Of a DNA stretch of 64,000 nucleotides, positions 38,064 to 47,677 are shown piece by piece. Every line of letters begins with the position of its first letter. The stretch's first letter is position 1. The translations under genes were made by a program, and so were the position numbers. This DNA is from Pseudomonas graminis (GTDB lineage Bacteria; Pseudomonadota; Gammaproteobacteria; Pseudomonadales; Pseudomonadaceae): positions 62,001-126,000 of the forward strand of contig NZ_FOHW01000014.1 of assembly GCF_900111735.1 (NCBI RefSeq). Direction: 5' to 3'. Below the pieces are notes generated by a model. It ran no database searches, had not been told where the DNA came from, and saw only the letters and a program-made list of their open reading frames with translations.

Positions 38064-38357
38064 ATGCTGGTTGTTGAAGATCTGGTGCTGGATACCGGGA
38101 AATACAGGGCGTTCCGCGCGGACAAACACCTCAAACTCAACCCCACCAACATCGACATCCTGGCGCTGCTGATGCTAAGAAGTCCGGCGATTGTCAGCAA
38201 GGAAGAGATCGCCAAAATGCTTTGGGGCGAACAAGGCACTCACAAGAGCACCGGCCTCGGCACTCGCGTGCATCAAATCAGAAAAGTGGTCGATGACGGT
38301 TTTGCGTATCCGCTGGTTCATACGGTGTACGGCGTCGGCTATCAACTTTGTAAATAG
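38064..38357 (+). CDS. Stand-alone OmpR/PhoB-type winged-helix DNA-binding protein
   Basis: A 97-residue protein that is only a Trans_reg_C winged helix, without receiver or sensor. The recognition region reads KEEIAKMLWGEQG ... GTRVHQIRKVVDDG, and the hairpin ends VYGVGYQLCK. ATG 38064 is chosen because the longer frame from 37920 reads repeat DNA. It lies between the arn operon and the Ais-type phosphatase and may regulate lipopolysaccharide genes; this is inference. Confidence 0.75.
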   Translation: MLVVEDLVLDTGKYRAFRADKHLKLNPTNIDILALLMLRSPAIVSKEEIAKMLWGEQGTHKSTGLGTRVHQIRKVVDDGFAYPLVHTVYGVGYQLCK

Positions 38358-38371
38358 CCGCACACCTCGGC

Positions 38372-39058
38372 TTAATTACCACCCTTTATCGCCAACTGCT
38401 TCCAGTCTTCGGGATTAAGCACGCCTCGGATAACAGGCCGACTCCGCTTATCCAGCGATATAAACACCGCACTGTCGTATTCGCTTATTTCGGCATGGGG
38501 ATACCCCTGCTGGCTTTCTATCTGGCCGATACAACCGCTGTGGGTCACCACCACCAGATTACGGTCGTCTGCCTTGTGCGCCATGACTTGACCCAGGTTC
38601 ATCTTCTCGCAATCAAACAACCAGTCCTGAGACGCGACGGGATGGCCAAACAGGGCCGCGGCGGTCTGCGCCGTGCGTGTGGACGGGCTGGCGAGGATAT
38701 CGGTCTGCGCCAACCCCAACTGACTGAGCGAACGCCCCACTTCTGCCGACACCTGGCTGCCATTGCGGGTGATCCCGTCCTTCGGGCCAAGACACTCATT
38801 GTCTGAACGGTCGCAGCGCTCGCCATGGCGGACCAGCACCACCACCTCGCCTTTCTTCCAGCTGTCATAAAGCCCCGCTCTGTTCATGTTCTCACCGCTG
38901 GCGAGAGCAATGGGCGAACGCGGCCAGTAGGTGTAACCCGTCAACAACAGCAGCGACACGACAATCGCACCAGCGGTTAATAGAACACGGTATTTTTTGG
39001 CGTTTTTGAATAAATTACCCGCCCTGTGTACGGGCGGGACATTGACGTGTTCGCGCAT
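38372..39058 (-). CDS. Ais/PmrG-type lipopolysaccharide core heptose phosphatase
   Basis: A 228-residue histidine phosphatase. A membrane anchor at residues 24-45 is followed by a periplasmic domain with the catalytic RHGERCDR motif and the second histidine in VVVTHSGCIGQ. In enteric bacteria Ais (PmrG) removes the heptose(II) phosphate of the core and its gene is next to arnB; here it is on the far side of the same operon. The match of fold, anchor and location supports the call. Confidence 0.8.
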   Translation of the reverse strand: MREHVNVPPVHRAGNLFKNAKKYRVLLTAGAIVVSLLLLTGYTYWPRSPIALASGENMNRAGLYDSWKKGEVVVLVRHGERCDRSDNECLGPKDGITRNGSQVSAEVGRSLSQLGLAQTDILASPSTRTAQTAAALFGHPVASQDWLFDCEKMNLGQVMAHKADDRNLVVVTHSGCIGQIESQQGYPHAEISEYDSAVFISLDKRSRPVIRGVLNPEDWKQLAIKGGN

Positions 39059-39410
39059 AGTGTTGCTCCGACTGTTCAGTCCATCGGCAGATGGAAGTCT
39101 GCGTCATTGAATGGCAACAAGCGTAAACAGCGATGCATGACTGTTTGGTTAACGGCACGTGAAAAAAACAGTGATTATTAAAAGTCGTTCACGTTCCAAA
39201 AGTGGCCAGGAAAGGCACGTAACTGTCCTGATGTAACTCCCCCCTTACACACCGCGCCATCTCTTGATTGAAAGTCCCGAAAAAGCCATACACATGAATG
39301 CAGTTTTCACATTGTCTTCACTGCCGGTTGACCTGCCAGCGCGTAAGTTCAGTCAGCGCCCCGCAATACCCCGGGGAAGTTTATGAACCACACTCATCGG
39401 GACAGTAAGC
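39059..39410. other. Divergent intergenic region between Ais-type and PAP2 phosphatase genes
   Basis: About 350 AT-richer bases that must hold promoters for both phosphatases. An ATG at 39383 with a GGGGAAG site opens a frame that would need a +1 shift to enter the PAP2 reading frame. No repeat or clear operator was found. Confidence 0.5.
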
Positions 39411-40223
39411 GTGCCAAACGAACGATCAAACTTTTACGCGTGGAACCTGGGTTTGCCGATCGCCATCGCCCTGGCGATATTCGTGGTCTTCGACCTCACC
39501 TCCCTGGACGAGGTCATCAGCAACTGGCTGTATTACCCCAACCACGAATTCCCGTTTGGCCATAATCGACTGTTCGAAAACCTGACCCACCGTTGGCCGC
39601 GGATCATTCCCGACCTCACGGGTGAAGCGGCCATCATCGGGTCGATCCTGTCGTTCATCTGGCCGCTATTAAAACCGGGACGGGACGACCGGCTACTGAC
39701 TGCGCTTGAGAGGTTGCGTATCGCCCCGCTGCTGCGTTTCACCGCTCGCCACCGCCGGGACTTCCTGTTCATCGTCGTGTCGTTCGCCGTCATCACCGGC
39801 ATGATCCATTTCTTCAAAAGCCACACCAGCATCTATTGCCCGGTCGAAACCACGCTGTACGGCGGGGCCATGGAGAAAAAGGAATGGTTCGAGAATTTCC
39901 GCATGTTCCATGAAGCCGGCCCCGGTCGCTGCTGGCCGGGCGGACACGCGTCGGGCGGCTTCACCATGGTCGCCCTGTACTTCGTCGCGCGCCGTTACCA
40001 ATGGCGCCATGCGAGGGCGATCCTCTACGCTTCGATGGTCCTGGGTGCCATTTACGGTACGACGCGCGTCCTGCAGGGCTGGCATTTCATGTCGCATACC
40101 TTCTGGGCTGGCGTCATTGTGTGGATCAGCGCGCTGCTCACCGCCCTCGCCTTTTATGGCTGGCGGCAACTTGCACCCTCTACCGAAGCAACCCCTTCCG
40201 CATTCGCGGCCGTCGCTCGATAG
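39411..40223 (+). CDS. PAP2-family membrane phosphatase
   Basis: A 270-residue inner-membrane protein with about six helices. The PAP2 signature appears as a lysine in FFKSHTSIYCP, CWPGGHASGGF for motif two, and TRVLQGWHFMSHTFW for motif three with the catalytic histidine. Members close in layout act on lipid A or undecaprenyl phosphates. The frame opens with GTG 39411, without a good ribosome site, so the true start is uncertain. Its place beside arn and ais homologs suggests a lipopolysaccharide role. Confidence 0.82.
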   Translation: MPNERSNFYAWNLGLPIAIALAIFVVFDLTSLDEVISNWLYYPNHEFPFGHNRLFENLTHRWPRIIPDLTGEAAIIGSILSFIWPLLKPGRDDRLLTALERLRIAPLLRFTARHRRDFLFIVVSFAVITGMIHFFKSHTSIYCPVETTLYGGAMEKKEWFENFRMFHEAGPGRCWPGGHASGGFTMVALYFVARRYQWRHARAILYASMVLGAIYGTTRVLQGWHFMSHTFWAGVIVWISALLTALAFYGWRQLAPSTEATPSAFAAVAR

Positions 40224-40447
40224 GCCACACAGCCCCCCGCATTACTGTCACACTGGCGACCGCCGACCAAGATGATGGCTCAGGGCTATACTTGCGTTGA
40301 GCTCAAGCGGTCCCAGTGACGAACGTGCCATCTGCTGCCGACGCGGCAGCGCTGGCTGCGTACTCTCTGCCGTACATCCAGTCGCAGAAATCCATTTTAT
40401 CGTCCCAAGTCCATCCTTTTTCGAATGACAGCGTCGAGAAGTCGCCC

Positions 40448-43156
40448 ATGATGTCGGACAACGTACAAATTGGCCCCCAGGACTTTCTCCTTGGTGGCGG
40501 CGAAATGGGACAGCTGATCCGGGATTTCGACTGGGCGTCGACTTCACTGGGTGATCCGGCAGAGTGGCCGCAGTCTTTACGCTCGGCCATCAGCATCTGC
40601 CTGCACTCCAGCTTCCCGACCGCCATCTACTGGGGCGAAGATTTCTGCCTGCTGTACAACGACGCCTGGGCGCCGATTCCGGCAGACCGGCACCCGGCGG
40701 TACTGGGACGCCCGGGGCGGGAAGTCTGGTCCGCGATCTGGGACGTCGTCGGGCCGCAACTCGAAGCGGCGGTCAGGGATGCTGAAGGCTTTTCCGCGTT
40801 CGACCAACTGTTGATGATGGAGCGTGGCGGGCGCCTGCATGAGACGTGGTGGAACTATAGCTTCACGCCGATCCGTGGCGAAAACGGGCGAATTGCAGGG
40901 ATCCTCAATCAGGGCCACGAAGTCACCGAGCGGGTCCTCGCCGAGCGGCGCAAGGCGCAGGAACTGGTCCGCCAACGCAAGATGTTCGAGCAGGCGCCCG
41001 GTTTCATCACCATCCTCAACGGCCCGGAGCACCGCTTCGAGTTCGTCAACCAGTCCTACACCCGGCTGTTCGGCGAGCGTGATTACATTGGCAAAACCAT
41101 TTACGAGGCGTTCCCGGAGCTGGACGGCCAAGGGTTTTACGAGTGGCTGAATGCGGTCTACACCACCGGCGAGCGCCTGGTGCATCAGGGCACGCCGATC
41201 CGGCTCAGTCACCCCGACGCACCGCGGGACGTACGTTATCTGGACTTCATCTATGAGCCGCTGCTCGATGAGGCAGGCCAGGTCACCGGCATTTTCTGTG
41301 AAGGTCACGACGTCACCCAGGCGCATATTGCCCGTACCGCGCTGGAGGCCAGTGAAGCGGCGTTGCGCGAGGAAACCCGCACGCTGGAAACGCTCAACCG
41401 GGTCAATGCCGAGCTCGCCCTCGAGCTGGACCTCAAGCGCCTTGTACAGACGGTGACCGATGCCGGCCGCGAGATGACCGGCGCCGAGATCGGCGGGTAT
41501 TTTCACAACGCCACCGGCGATCATTTTGACCTCTTCACGCTGTCTGGCGTCCAGTCGCCGGAACTGGCCGGGCTGCCGGGCCCGCGTGCCAGCCCGCGTG
41601 CCAGCCCGGTGTTCGCGCCCGCGTTCCTGACGGCGGGCGCGATGCGCTCCGACGACATACTGCTGGACCCGCATTATGGGCGGATTTCCCCGCATTTCGG
41701 TTTGCCGGCAGGCCATGCGCCGATGCGTAGTTATCTGGCCGTGTCAGTGGTGTCGCGCTCCGGCGAAGTGTTGGGCGGGCTGTTCTATGGCCACCCCGAG
41801 CCCGGCCAATTCACCCCGCGCGATGAAAATCTGATCTCGGCCCTGGCCGCTCAGGCGGCCATCGCCATCGATAACGCCACCCTGTTTCAACAGGTCCAGA
41901 GCGCCAACGAAACCCTCGAGCAACGCGTGCTCGCCCGCTCCCAGGAATTGTCCGCAGTCCATTCGGCCCTGCGCCAGGCGCACAAAATGGAAGCCGTAGG
42001 GCAACTCACCGGCGGCATCGCCCACGACTTCAACAACTTGCTCGCCGGCATTATCGGCAGCCTGGAAATGATTGACCGCCGCATCGCCAACGGCCGGGTC
42101 GACGGGCTGGACAGGTACGTCGGCGCGGCCCAGGACTCGGCCAATCGCGCGGCCACCCTCACCCAGCGGCTTTTGGCGTTCTCCCGTCGTCAGACCCTCG
42201 ACCCCAAGCCCACCGACGTCAACCGGCTCATCGCGGGAATGGGTCAGCTCATTTCGTCCACCAGCGGCCCGTCCATCAGCCTGCGAACGATGGCCAGCGG
42301 CGACCTGTGGCTGAGCAAGATCGACGCCGCGCAGCTGGAAAGCGCGCTGGTCAATCTGACCCTCAACGCCCGCGACGCCATGCCGAACGGCGGCGAACTC
42401 ACGCTGCACAGCCGCAACGTCTCCGCTGACAGCGCTGCAGGCGTCACGACCTCGCTGCCCGCCGGCGACTTCGTTGAAATCAGCGTGAGCGACACCGGCA
42501 CGGGCATTGCCCCGGAGATCCTCGACCGGATCTTCGACCCGTTCTTTACCACCAAACCCATCGGTCAGGGCACAGGCCTGGGACTGTCGATGATCCACGG
42601 TTTCGTTCACCAGTCCGGTGGCACGGTTCAGGTGCGCTCCACCCTCGGCGCGGGCACGACAGTTACGCTCTACTTGCCACGCTACCTGGGTGAGGGGGAG
42701 CAGGCACAGACCCGCTGCCCCTTGCAGCCCGGCACGAGCGGCGAAACCGTGCTGGTGATCGACGACGAACCCCACGTGCGCATGCTGATGTGCGACACCC
42801 TGCGCGAACGCGGCTATCAGGTCAGCGAAGCCATGGACGGGCCGTCGGGCTTGCAAATGCTGCAGTCGATGCCCTCGATCGATCTGCTGGTGACCGACGT
42901 CGGCCTGCCCGGCGGCATGAATGGCCGGCAGGTCGCCGACGCCGCGCGCGCCCTGCTGCCTTCCCTCGACGTATTGTTCGTCACCGGTTACGCGGAAAAC
43001 TCGGCCGTGGGTGGCGATCAACTGGCGACCGGCATGGCGGTGTTGCTCAAGCCGTTCGGGATGGACAGCTTCGCGCAGAAAGTGGGCGAAATGCTCGCGA
43101 CGGGGGCGCAGCGGAGCAACACGCAAGCCATCGGCTGCACCGTGGATGGCTGCTGA
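40448..43156 (+). CDS. PAS-GAF hybrid histidine kinase
   Basis: A 902-residue soluble hybrid kinase. Two PAS domains (about residues 20-155 and 180-300) are followed by a GAF domain (320-480), HisKA with GQLTGGIAHDFNNLLAGI, HATPase with DTGTGIAPE and GTGLGLSM, and a C-terminal receiver with VLVIDDEPHVR and the aspartate in LLVTDVGLPGG. ATG 40448 is preferred; the GTG at 40316 would add 44 residues with no domain. Near 41585 a 12-base unit is duplicated, giving the PRASPRASP repeat inside the GAF domain. Signal and output partner unknown. Confidence 0.87.
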   Translation: MMSDNVQIGPQDFLLGGGEMGQLIRDFDWASTSLGDPAEWPQSLRSAISICLHSSFPTAIYWGEDFCLLYNDAWAPIPADRHPAVLGRPGREVWSAIWDVVGPQLEAAVRDAEGFSAFDQLLMMERGGRLHETWWNYSFTPIRGENGRIAGILNQGHEVTERVLAERRKAQELVRQRKMFEQAPGFITILNGPEHRFEFVNQSYTRLFGERDYIGKTIYEAFPELDGQGFYEWLNAVYTTGERLVHQGTPIRLSHPDAPRDVRYLDFIYEPLLDEAGQVTGIFCEGHDVTQAHIARTALEASEAALREETRTLETLNRVNAELALELDLKRLVQTVTDAGREMTGAEIGGYFHNATGDHFDLFTLSGVQSPELAGLPGPRASPRASPVFAPAFLTAGAMRSDDILLDPHYGRISPHFGLPAGHAPMRSYLAVSVVSRSGEVLGGLFYGHPEPGQFTPRDENLISALAAQAAIAIDNATLFQQVQSANETLEQRVLARSQELSAVHSALRQAHKMEAVGQLTGGIAHDFNNLLAGIIGSLEMIDRRIANGRVDGLDRYVGAAQDSANRAATLTQRLLAFSRRQTLDPKPTDVNRLIAGMGQLISSTSGPSISLRTMASGDLWLSKIDAAQLESALVNLTLNARDAMPNGGELTLHSRNVSADSAAGVTTSLPAGDFVEISVSDTGTGIAPEILDRIFDPFFTTKPIGQGTGLGLSMIHGFVHQSGGTVQVRSTLGAGTTVTLYLPRYLGEGEQAQTRCPLQPGTSGETVLVIDDEPHVRMLMCDTLRERGYQVSEAMDGPSGLQMLQSMPSIDLLVTDVGLPGGMNGRQVADAARALLPSLDVLFVTGYAENSAVGGDQLATGMAVLLKPFGMDSFAQKVGEMLATGAQRSNTQAIGCTVDGC

Positions 43157-43236
43157 GTCCGGCCCGGACTGCAACTGTCACCCTGTACGTGCCGGTGGCC
43201 CCGAGAATCCGGGGCTCTGGCCGGGCACATCGGCCC

Positions 43237-43256
43237 TAGACCGACCAGTCAGTTTT
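43237..43256. promoter_or_regulatory. TetR-type operator-like site, variant copy
   Basis: tagaccgaccagtcagtttt resembles the tagacgaccggtcagtttt sites at 47639 and 48285. It lies 97 bases before the sugar transporter ATG. It may put that gene under the same or a related TetR regulator. Confidence 0.4.
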
Positions 43257-43352
43257 TTTCGCCCTCCCACGGAACTCACAGAGCCCGCATGCCCCTAACC
43301 ACGACGTCAGCGAACCGGCATAACGCCAGTTCCACGAGAGGTTTAGGTTTCC

Positions 43353-44774
43353 ATGTCTTCCAGCACCCCATCCGCCGCCATAGGCCAACCAGACGAGCAG
43401 CGCACTTCGCCGCGTCGCCTGATTTTCATCTCGGTCCTTGTCGCCACCATGGGCGCACTCGCATTCGGTTACGACACGGGCATCATCGCGGGCGCCCTGC
43501 CCTTCATGACCTTGCCGCTAGATCAGGGCGGTCTTGGCCTGAACCCGGTCAGCGAAGGGCTGATCACCGCATCGCTGATCGTCGGCGCCGCCTTTGGCTC
43601 ACTGGCCAGCGGTTACCTCTCCGACCGTTTTGGCCGACGCGTGACCCTGCGCATTCTGTCGCTGTTGTTCATCGTCGGTGCACTCGGCACGGCCACGGCG
43701 CCCTCGGTGCCGTTCATGGTCGCCGCGCGTTTTCTGCTGGGCATCGCCGTTGGCGGTGGCTCGGCCACGGTGCCGGTGTTCATCGCCGAGATCGCCGGGC
43801 CGTCACGCCGCGCCCGACTGGTCAGCCGCAACGAGCTGATGATCGTCAGCGGCCAACTGCTGGCCTACGTGCTCAGCGCCGTGCTCGCCGCGTTACTGCA
43901 CACCCCCGGCATCTGGCGCTACATGCTGGCCATCGCCATGGTCCCGGGCGTTTTGCTGCTGATCGGTACGTTCTTCGTGCCGCCCTCGCCGCGCTGGCTG
44001 GCCTCAAAAGGCCGCTTCGATGAAGCGCAAGACGTGCTCGAACAACTGCGTGACACCAAAGACGCCGCCAAGCGCGAAGTCGAGGAAATGAAAGCCCAGG
44101 AGAAAGAAGCCCACAAGCGCGTCGCCGCTCGCGATCTGCTGCGTCAGCCGTGGGTGTTGAAGTTGTTGCTGATCGGTGTCGGGCTGGGCTTTACCGCGCA
44201 GTTCACCGGCGTCAACGCGTTCATGTACTACACGCCGATCATCCTCAAACACACCGGCATGGGCACCAACGCTGCGCTGACCGCAACCATCGGCAACGGC
44301 ATCGTGTCGGTGATCGCCACGCTGCTGGGGATCTGGGCCATCGGCCGTTACGGGCGTCGGCACTTGCTGATGACCGGCCTGGTTATCGTGATCATGATGC
44401 AGGCGGCGTTGGGCTGCGTACTGATGTTCATGCCGCAGAATCTGACCCAGAGCTATGCCGCGCTGGCGTGCATTCTGGTGTTCCTGCTGTTCATGCAGAT
44501 GTGCATCTCGCCGGTGTACTGGCTGCTCATGTCCGAGCTGTTCCCGATGCAGGTGCGGGGCCTGCTGACCGGCACGGCGGTGTCGATGCAGTGGCTGTTC
44601 AACGCGACCGTCGCGTTCCTCTTCCCGATCGCGGTGGACACCCTGGGCAACCCGACCTTCTTCGTGTTTGCGGCGATCAACATCGGTTCGCTGATCTTCG
44701 TGTTCCTGTGCCTGCCGGAAACCAAGGGCAAGTCTCTGGAGCAGATCGAAAAGCACATGAAGAAGGAGCTTTAA
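43353..44774 (+). CDS. MFS sugar porter (SP family)
   Basis: A 473-residue secondary transporter with twelve predicted membrane helices. Sugar-porter signatures are GYDTGIIAGAL in helix 1, LSDRFGRRVTL, the mid-loop RFDEA-type segment, GRYGRRHLL and the final PETKGKSLEQIE. Family members import xylose, galactose, inositol or similar with protons; the exact substrate is not readable. Single gene, with a GAGAGG-type ribosome site. Confidence 0.9.
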   Translation: MSSSTPSAAIGQPDEQRTSPRRLIFISVLVATMGALAFGYDTGIIAGALPFMTLPLDQGGLGLNPVSEGLITASLIVGAAFGSLASGYLSDRFGRRVTLRILSLLFIVGALGTATAPSVPFMVAARFLLGIAVGGGSATVPVFIAEIAGPSRRARLVSRNELMIVSGQLLAYVLSAVLAALLHTPGIWRYMLAIAMVPGVLLLIGTFFVPPSPRWLASKGRFDEAQDVLEQLRDTKDAAKREVEEMKAQEKEAHKRVAARDLLRQPWVLKLLLIGVGLGFTAQFTGVNAFMYYTPIILKHTGMGTNAALTATIGNGIVSVIATLLGIWAIGRYGRRHLLMTGLVIVIMMQAALGCVLMFMPQNLTQSYAALACILVFLLFMQMCISPVYWLLMSELFPMQVRGLLTGTAVSMQWLFNATVAFLFPIAVDTLGNPTFFVFAAINIGSLIFVFLCLPETKGKSLEQIEKHMKKEL

Positions 44775-44842
44775 GACAAGGATTCAGGGCCCGGGCCTTA
44801 CGTCCGGGACTTTGAAACCGAGGGGGCTGAGACCGCGCACGT

Positions 44843-45538
44843 TCAGCCGAGCAATTCGGTGATCCAGCGAACTTGCTGTGCGGTGTCGTGCAGCGTGTGT
44901 TCCGAGACGCCCTGCCGCGCCCGCTGCAAGCCGGCCAGGGTGCGTTGCTTGTTACGCAGCCGCCGCTGCCATTTGTCGAGGAACGCCGGGCTGCGTTCGA
45001 GCATCAACAGTGGGCCGAAGTACAGCGCTTCAGGGCTGTACACCACTGGCCCGCTGCGTTCGGCGACGATGATTTCGTAGTCGAAGCGGTTCTCCAGCAG
45101 TACGTCCTCATGGACGATGCGATACGCGTTATCCATCAACCACTGGCGCAGTTCAGGCTCGCCGCCGTTGGGTTGCAGAATCAATAGCTCCCTTCCGCTG
45201 AGCCGCCCATCGCCCGCCTCAAAGATGTCGCGAATCGTCTCGCCGCCCATGCCGCAGAGGCTGATCGTGTCGATACCGTCTTCCACCTCAATCGCAGCAA
45301 GGCCATCGGCCAGACGCACATGGATGTGCTGCTCGAAACCGTTCTCGCGCACCGTACGTTGTGCGGCGCTGAACGGCGTCGTTGCCACCTCCCCTGCCAC
45401 GGCCATGGTAATGAGGCCACGGCGCATCAACGCCACCGGCAAGTAGGCGTGATCGGAGCCGATGTCGGCCAGTCGCGCGCCGGCAGGCACCAGCGCCGCC
45501 ACGCGCTCCAGACGCCTGGACAATGTGTGTTCGTTCAA
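44843..45538 (-). CDS. trmK: tRNA (adenine22-N1)-methyltransferase family protein
   Basis: A 231-residue SAM-dependent enzyme. The binding motif is ARLADIGSDHAYLPVALMR, then SLCGMGGETI and LILQPNGGEPELRQWL, typical of TrmK, followed by a helical C-terminal domain. The family methylates N1 of A22 in tRNA and is best known in Gram-positives but also occurs in Pseudomonas. Single gene on the minus strand. Confidence 0.88.
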   Translation of the reverse strand: MNEHTLSRRLERVAALVPAGARLADIGSDHAYLPVALMRRGLITMAVAGEVATTPFSAAQRTVRENGFEQHIHVRLADGLAAIEVEDGIDTISLCGMGGETIRDIFEAGDGRLSGRELLILQPNGGEPELRQWLMDNAYRIVHEDVLLENRFDYEIIVAERSGPVVYSPEALYFGPLLMLERSPAFLDKWQRRLRNKQRTLAGLQRARQGVSEHTLHDTAQQVRWITELLG

Positions 45539-45658
45539 CCTTGCCGCCCCTTCTCGCTGCGCCCCGGCACGACCTGCCGAAACGGGGCGTGAGTCTGTCG
45601 GGCTGTGATGCGGATTTCAACTGCGTTGAGGCGTGGCCGGCGGATTGAGCATCGGGTA

Positions 45659-46048
45659 CTAAGGCAGCTTGGCGATGACCTTGATCTCGAAATCGAAGCC
45701 ATACAGCCAGGTCACACCGACGGCCGTGATGGTCGGATGCGGCGCTTCGCCCCAGAACTCCGGCACCACTTCCCAGGCTTTTTCGAGGGTCGACTGCGGA
45801 TCGACCATGAACACCGTGACGTCAATCACGTCATCGAAGGTGCAGCCGGCGGCGTTGAGAATGGTATTGAGATTGGTAAATGCCAGGCGGACCTGGGCGC
45901 GCAGATCGGGTTCGGGCGAGCCATCTTCACGGCTGCCGACCTGCCCCGAGACAAACAGCAAGCCCGCGGATTTGATCGCCGGCGAGTAGCGATTGCGCTC
46001 GTACAACGCGTGGCGGCCGGGCGGGAATACAACGTCACGAACAGTCAT
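45659..46048 (-). CDS. RidA family protein
   Basis: A 129-residue Rid/YjgF-type protein. The fold shows YSPAIKSAGLLFVSGQVG, NLNTILNAAGCTFDDVIDVTVF and the final PHPTITAVGVTWL strand. The arginine of canonical enamine deaminases (usually in a C-terminal RSxV motif) is not evident, so it belongs to another Rid subgroup. AGGAGAAAACCC precedes the ATG. It is divergent from the broken LysR gene, a likely former regulator. Confidence 0.87.
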   Translation of the reverse strand: MTVRDVVFPPGRHALYERNRYSPAIKSAGLLFVSGQVGSREDGSPEPDLRAQVRLAFTNLNTILNAAGCTFDDVIDVTVFMVDPQSTLEKAWEVVPEFWGEAPHPTITAVGVTWLYGFDFEIKVIAKLP

Positions 46049-46178
46049 GGGTTTTCTCCTTCAGCGGAGCGGGATGCTCCATGGTTTTGATGGGCAGACT
46101 GTAGGGCGGAGGATTCGCTGGATAAACCAGCAGCGCTGATCAAGACTGTTTGCATTCCCCAAACAATAAGGTGGCGCG

Positions 46179-47129
46179 ATGGACCGTTTCGACGCGATGC
46201 AGGCGTTCGTCTGAGTCGTGGAAACCGGCAGCTTCACCAAGGCCGCCGGCACGTTGCACATGAGCAAGACCACCGTGACGCAACTGGTGCAGCAGCTCGA
46301 GGCACGGTTGCGGGTCAAGCTGCTCAACCGCACCACGCGCAAGGTCAATGTCACGGCCGACGGCGCTGTGTTCTACGAACGGGCGCTGCGCGTGCTAGCG
46401 GATCTGGACGACGCCGAGACCGGTCTGTCCAGCGCCTCCGCTGCGCCCCGGGGACGTTTGCGTGTGGATGTGCCCAGTCCGTTCGCGCGCATGGTGCTGA
46501 TCCCGGCGCTGCCGGACTTCAATGCCCGCTACCCCGACATCCAGATCGACCTGGGCGTAAGCGACCGGATGATCGACCTCATCGGCGAGAACGTCGACTG
46601 CGTGGTGCGCGGCGGCGAGCTGACCGACCAATCGCTGATGGCCCGGCACATCACCGACTTGCAGCTGGGCGTCTACGCGGCGCCTGCTTATCTGCGGCGC
46701 GCGGGCACGCCGACTCATCCCCGTGACCTCGAAGCACTTCAGCACCGCATCGTCGGTTTCCGCTGGGCGCGCACCGGGCAGCTGTTCCCGATGGTGCTGC
46801 AGCGGGACGGCGAACGGGTTCAGGTGCAAAGCCGCTACCTGCTCACGGTGGACGACGGCAACGCTTACCTCGCGGCAGGTCTTGCCGGCATGGGCGCCCT
46901 CTGGCTGCCGCAGTACATGGCTCAGCCGTCCGTGCATAGCGGTGAGTTGATCGCGTTGTTCGAGGACTGGCAGCTGGAATCGATGCCCATGTACGTGGCC
47001 TTCCCGCCCAACCGGCATATCAGCCTCAAGCTGCGGGTGTTCATCGACTGGGTTGTGGAGTTGATGGGCGACGGGTACAAGAGCCGATCTTCCGCAACGG
47101 TTGTACAAGGAGCGACGCGCAATGGATGA
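46179..47129 (+). pseudogene. LysR-family regulator interrupted by early TGA stop
   Basis: From ATG 46179 the frame reads MDRFDAMQAFV, a typical LysR start, then TGA at 46212-46214 where the family usually has Arg or another residue, then continues in the same frame VVETGSFTKAAGTLHMSKTT to the normal end. The effector domain is intact (RLRVDVPSPFARMVLIPALP). A CGA-to-TGA change explains it. Restart at GTG 46218 would drop the first DNA-binding helix. It lies divergent to ridA and overlaps the GNAT gene. Confidence 0.85.
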
Positions 47130-47607
47130 AGTGATCAGTTACCGACAAGCCACGGTCGAGGACGTGGCGGCAATCTGCGAACTGGGGCAGCTGCTGAATG
47201 CCATTCACCACGCTGAGCGCCCCGATATCTACGCGATTGAAACCCGGGATTACACTCGCGATGCCCCTCACTGGATGAGCTTTCTCAACAATCCGGAGCA
47301 GGTTATTTTCCTGGCGTTTGTCGGGGATCGAGCGGCGGGTTTTGTCAGCGCAGGGATGTTTTCAGCGGGCGGGCCATTGCTGCAGCCGATGGCATTCGCG
47401 CGGATCGGCTCGGTGTGCGTGGCCGAGGTTTACTGGGGCAAAGGCTTGGGCCGTGGGCTGATTGAGCGAGTGCAAGGGTGGGCGCAGGAGCGCGGCGCGC
47501 AGGACATTCGCCTGTCGGTGTGGGGCTTCAATACCCATGCGCGGCGGCTGTATGAAGAGCTCGGGTTCGAGACGCGGGCCTTTGAGATGGGCATGCGCCT
47601 GACATGA
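47122..47607 (+). CDS. GNAT family N-acetyltransferase
   Basis: A 161-residue acetyltransferase. The N-terminal YRQATVEDVAAICELG segment, the acetyl-CoA loop VYWGKGLGRGLIERVQGWA and the last strand ARRLYEELGFETR define the fold. ATG 47122 follows AAGGAG at 47107-47112; the upstream TTG at 47101 is less likely. It overlaps the LysR stop by eight bases. Substrate unknown. Confidence 0.88.
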   Translation: MDEVISYRQATVEDVAAICELGQLLNAIHHAERPDIYAIETRDYTRDAPHWMSFLNNPEQVIFLAFVGDRAAGFVSAGMFSAGGPLLQPMAFARIGSVCVAEVYWGKGLGRGLIERVQGWAQERGAQDIRLSVWGFNTHARRLYEELGFETRAFEMGMRLT

Positions 47608-47638
47608 GTGCCGTTCATCGCGGGCACTTGTCACTTTG

Positions 47639-47657
47639 TAGACGACCGGTCAGTTTT
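47639..47657. promoter_or_regulatory. TetR-type operator-like site before the tetR gene
   Basis: tagacgaccggtcagtttt with the palindromic core gaccggtc. An almost identical site lies before the ene-reductase gene at 48285. The position 21 bases before the TetR ATG suggests autoregulation, as with NemR-type regulators. Confidence 0.7.
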
Positions 47658-47677
47658 GTTTTAAGGTGCTGCGCATT

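Noticed and set aside
39383..39565. ATG frame with good ribosome site overlapping the PAP2 gene start, possible frameshift
   Set aside because: A shift would be needed to enter the PAP2 frame and no homologous N-terminus could be compared; kept only as a start uncertainty.
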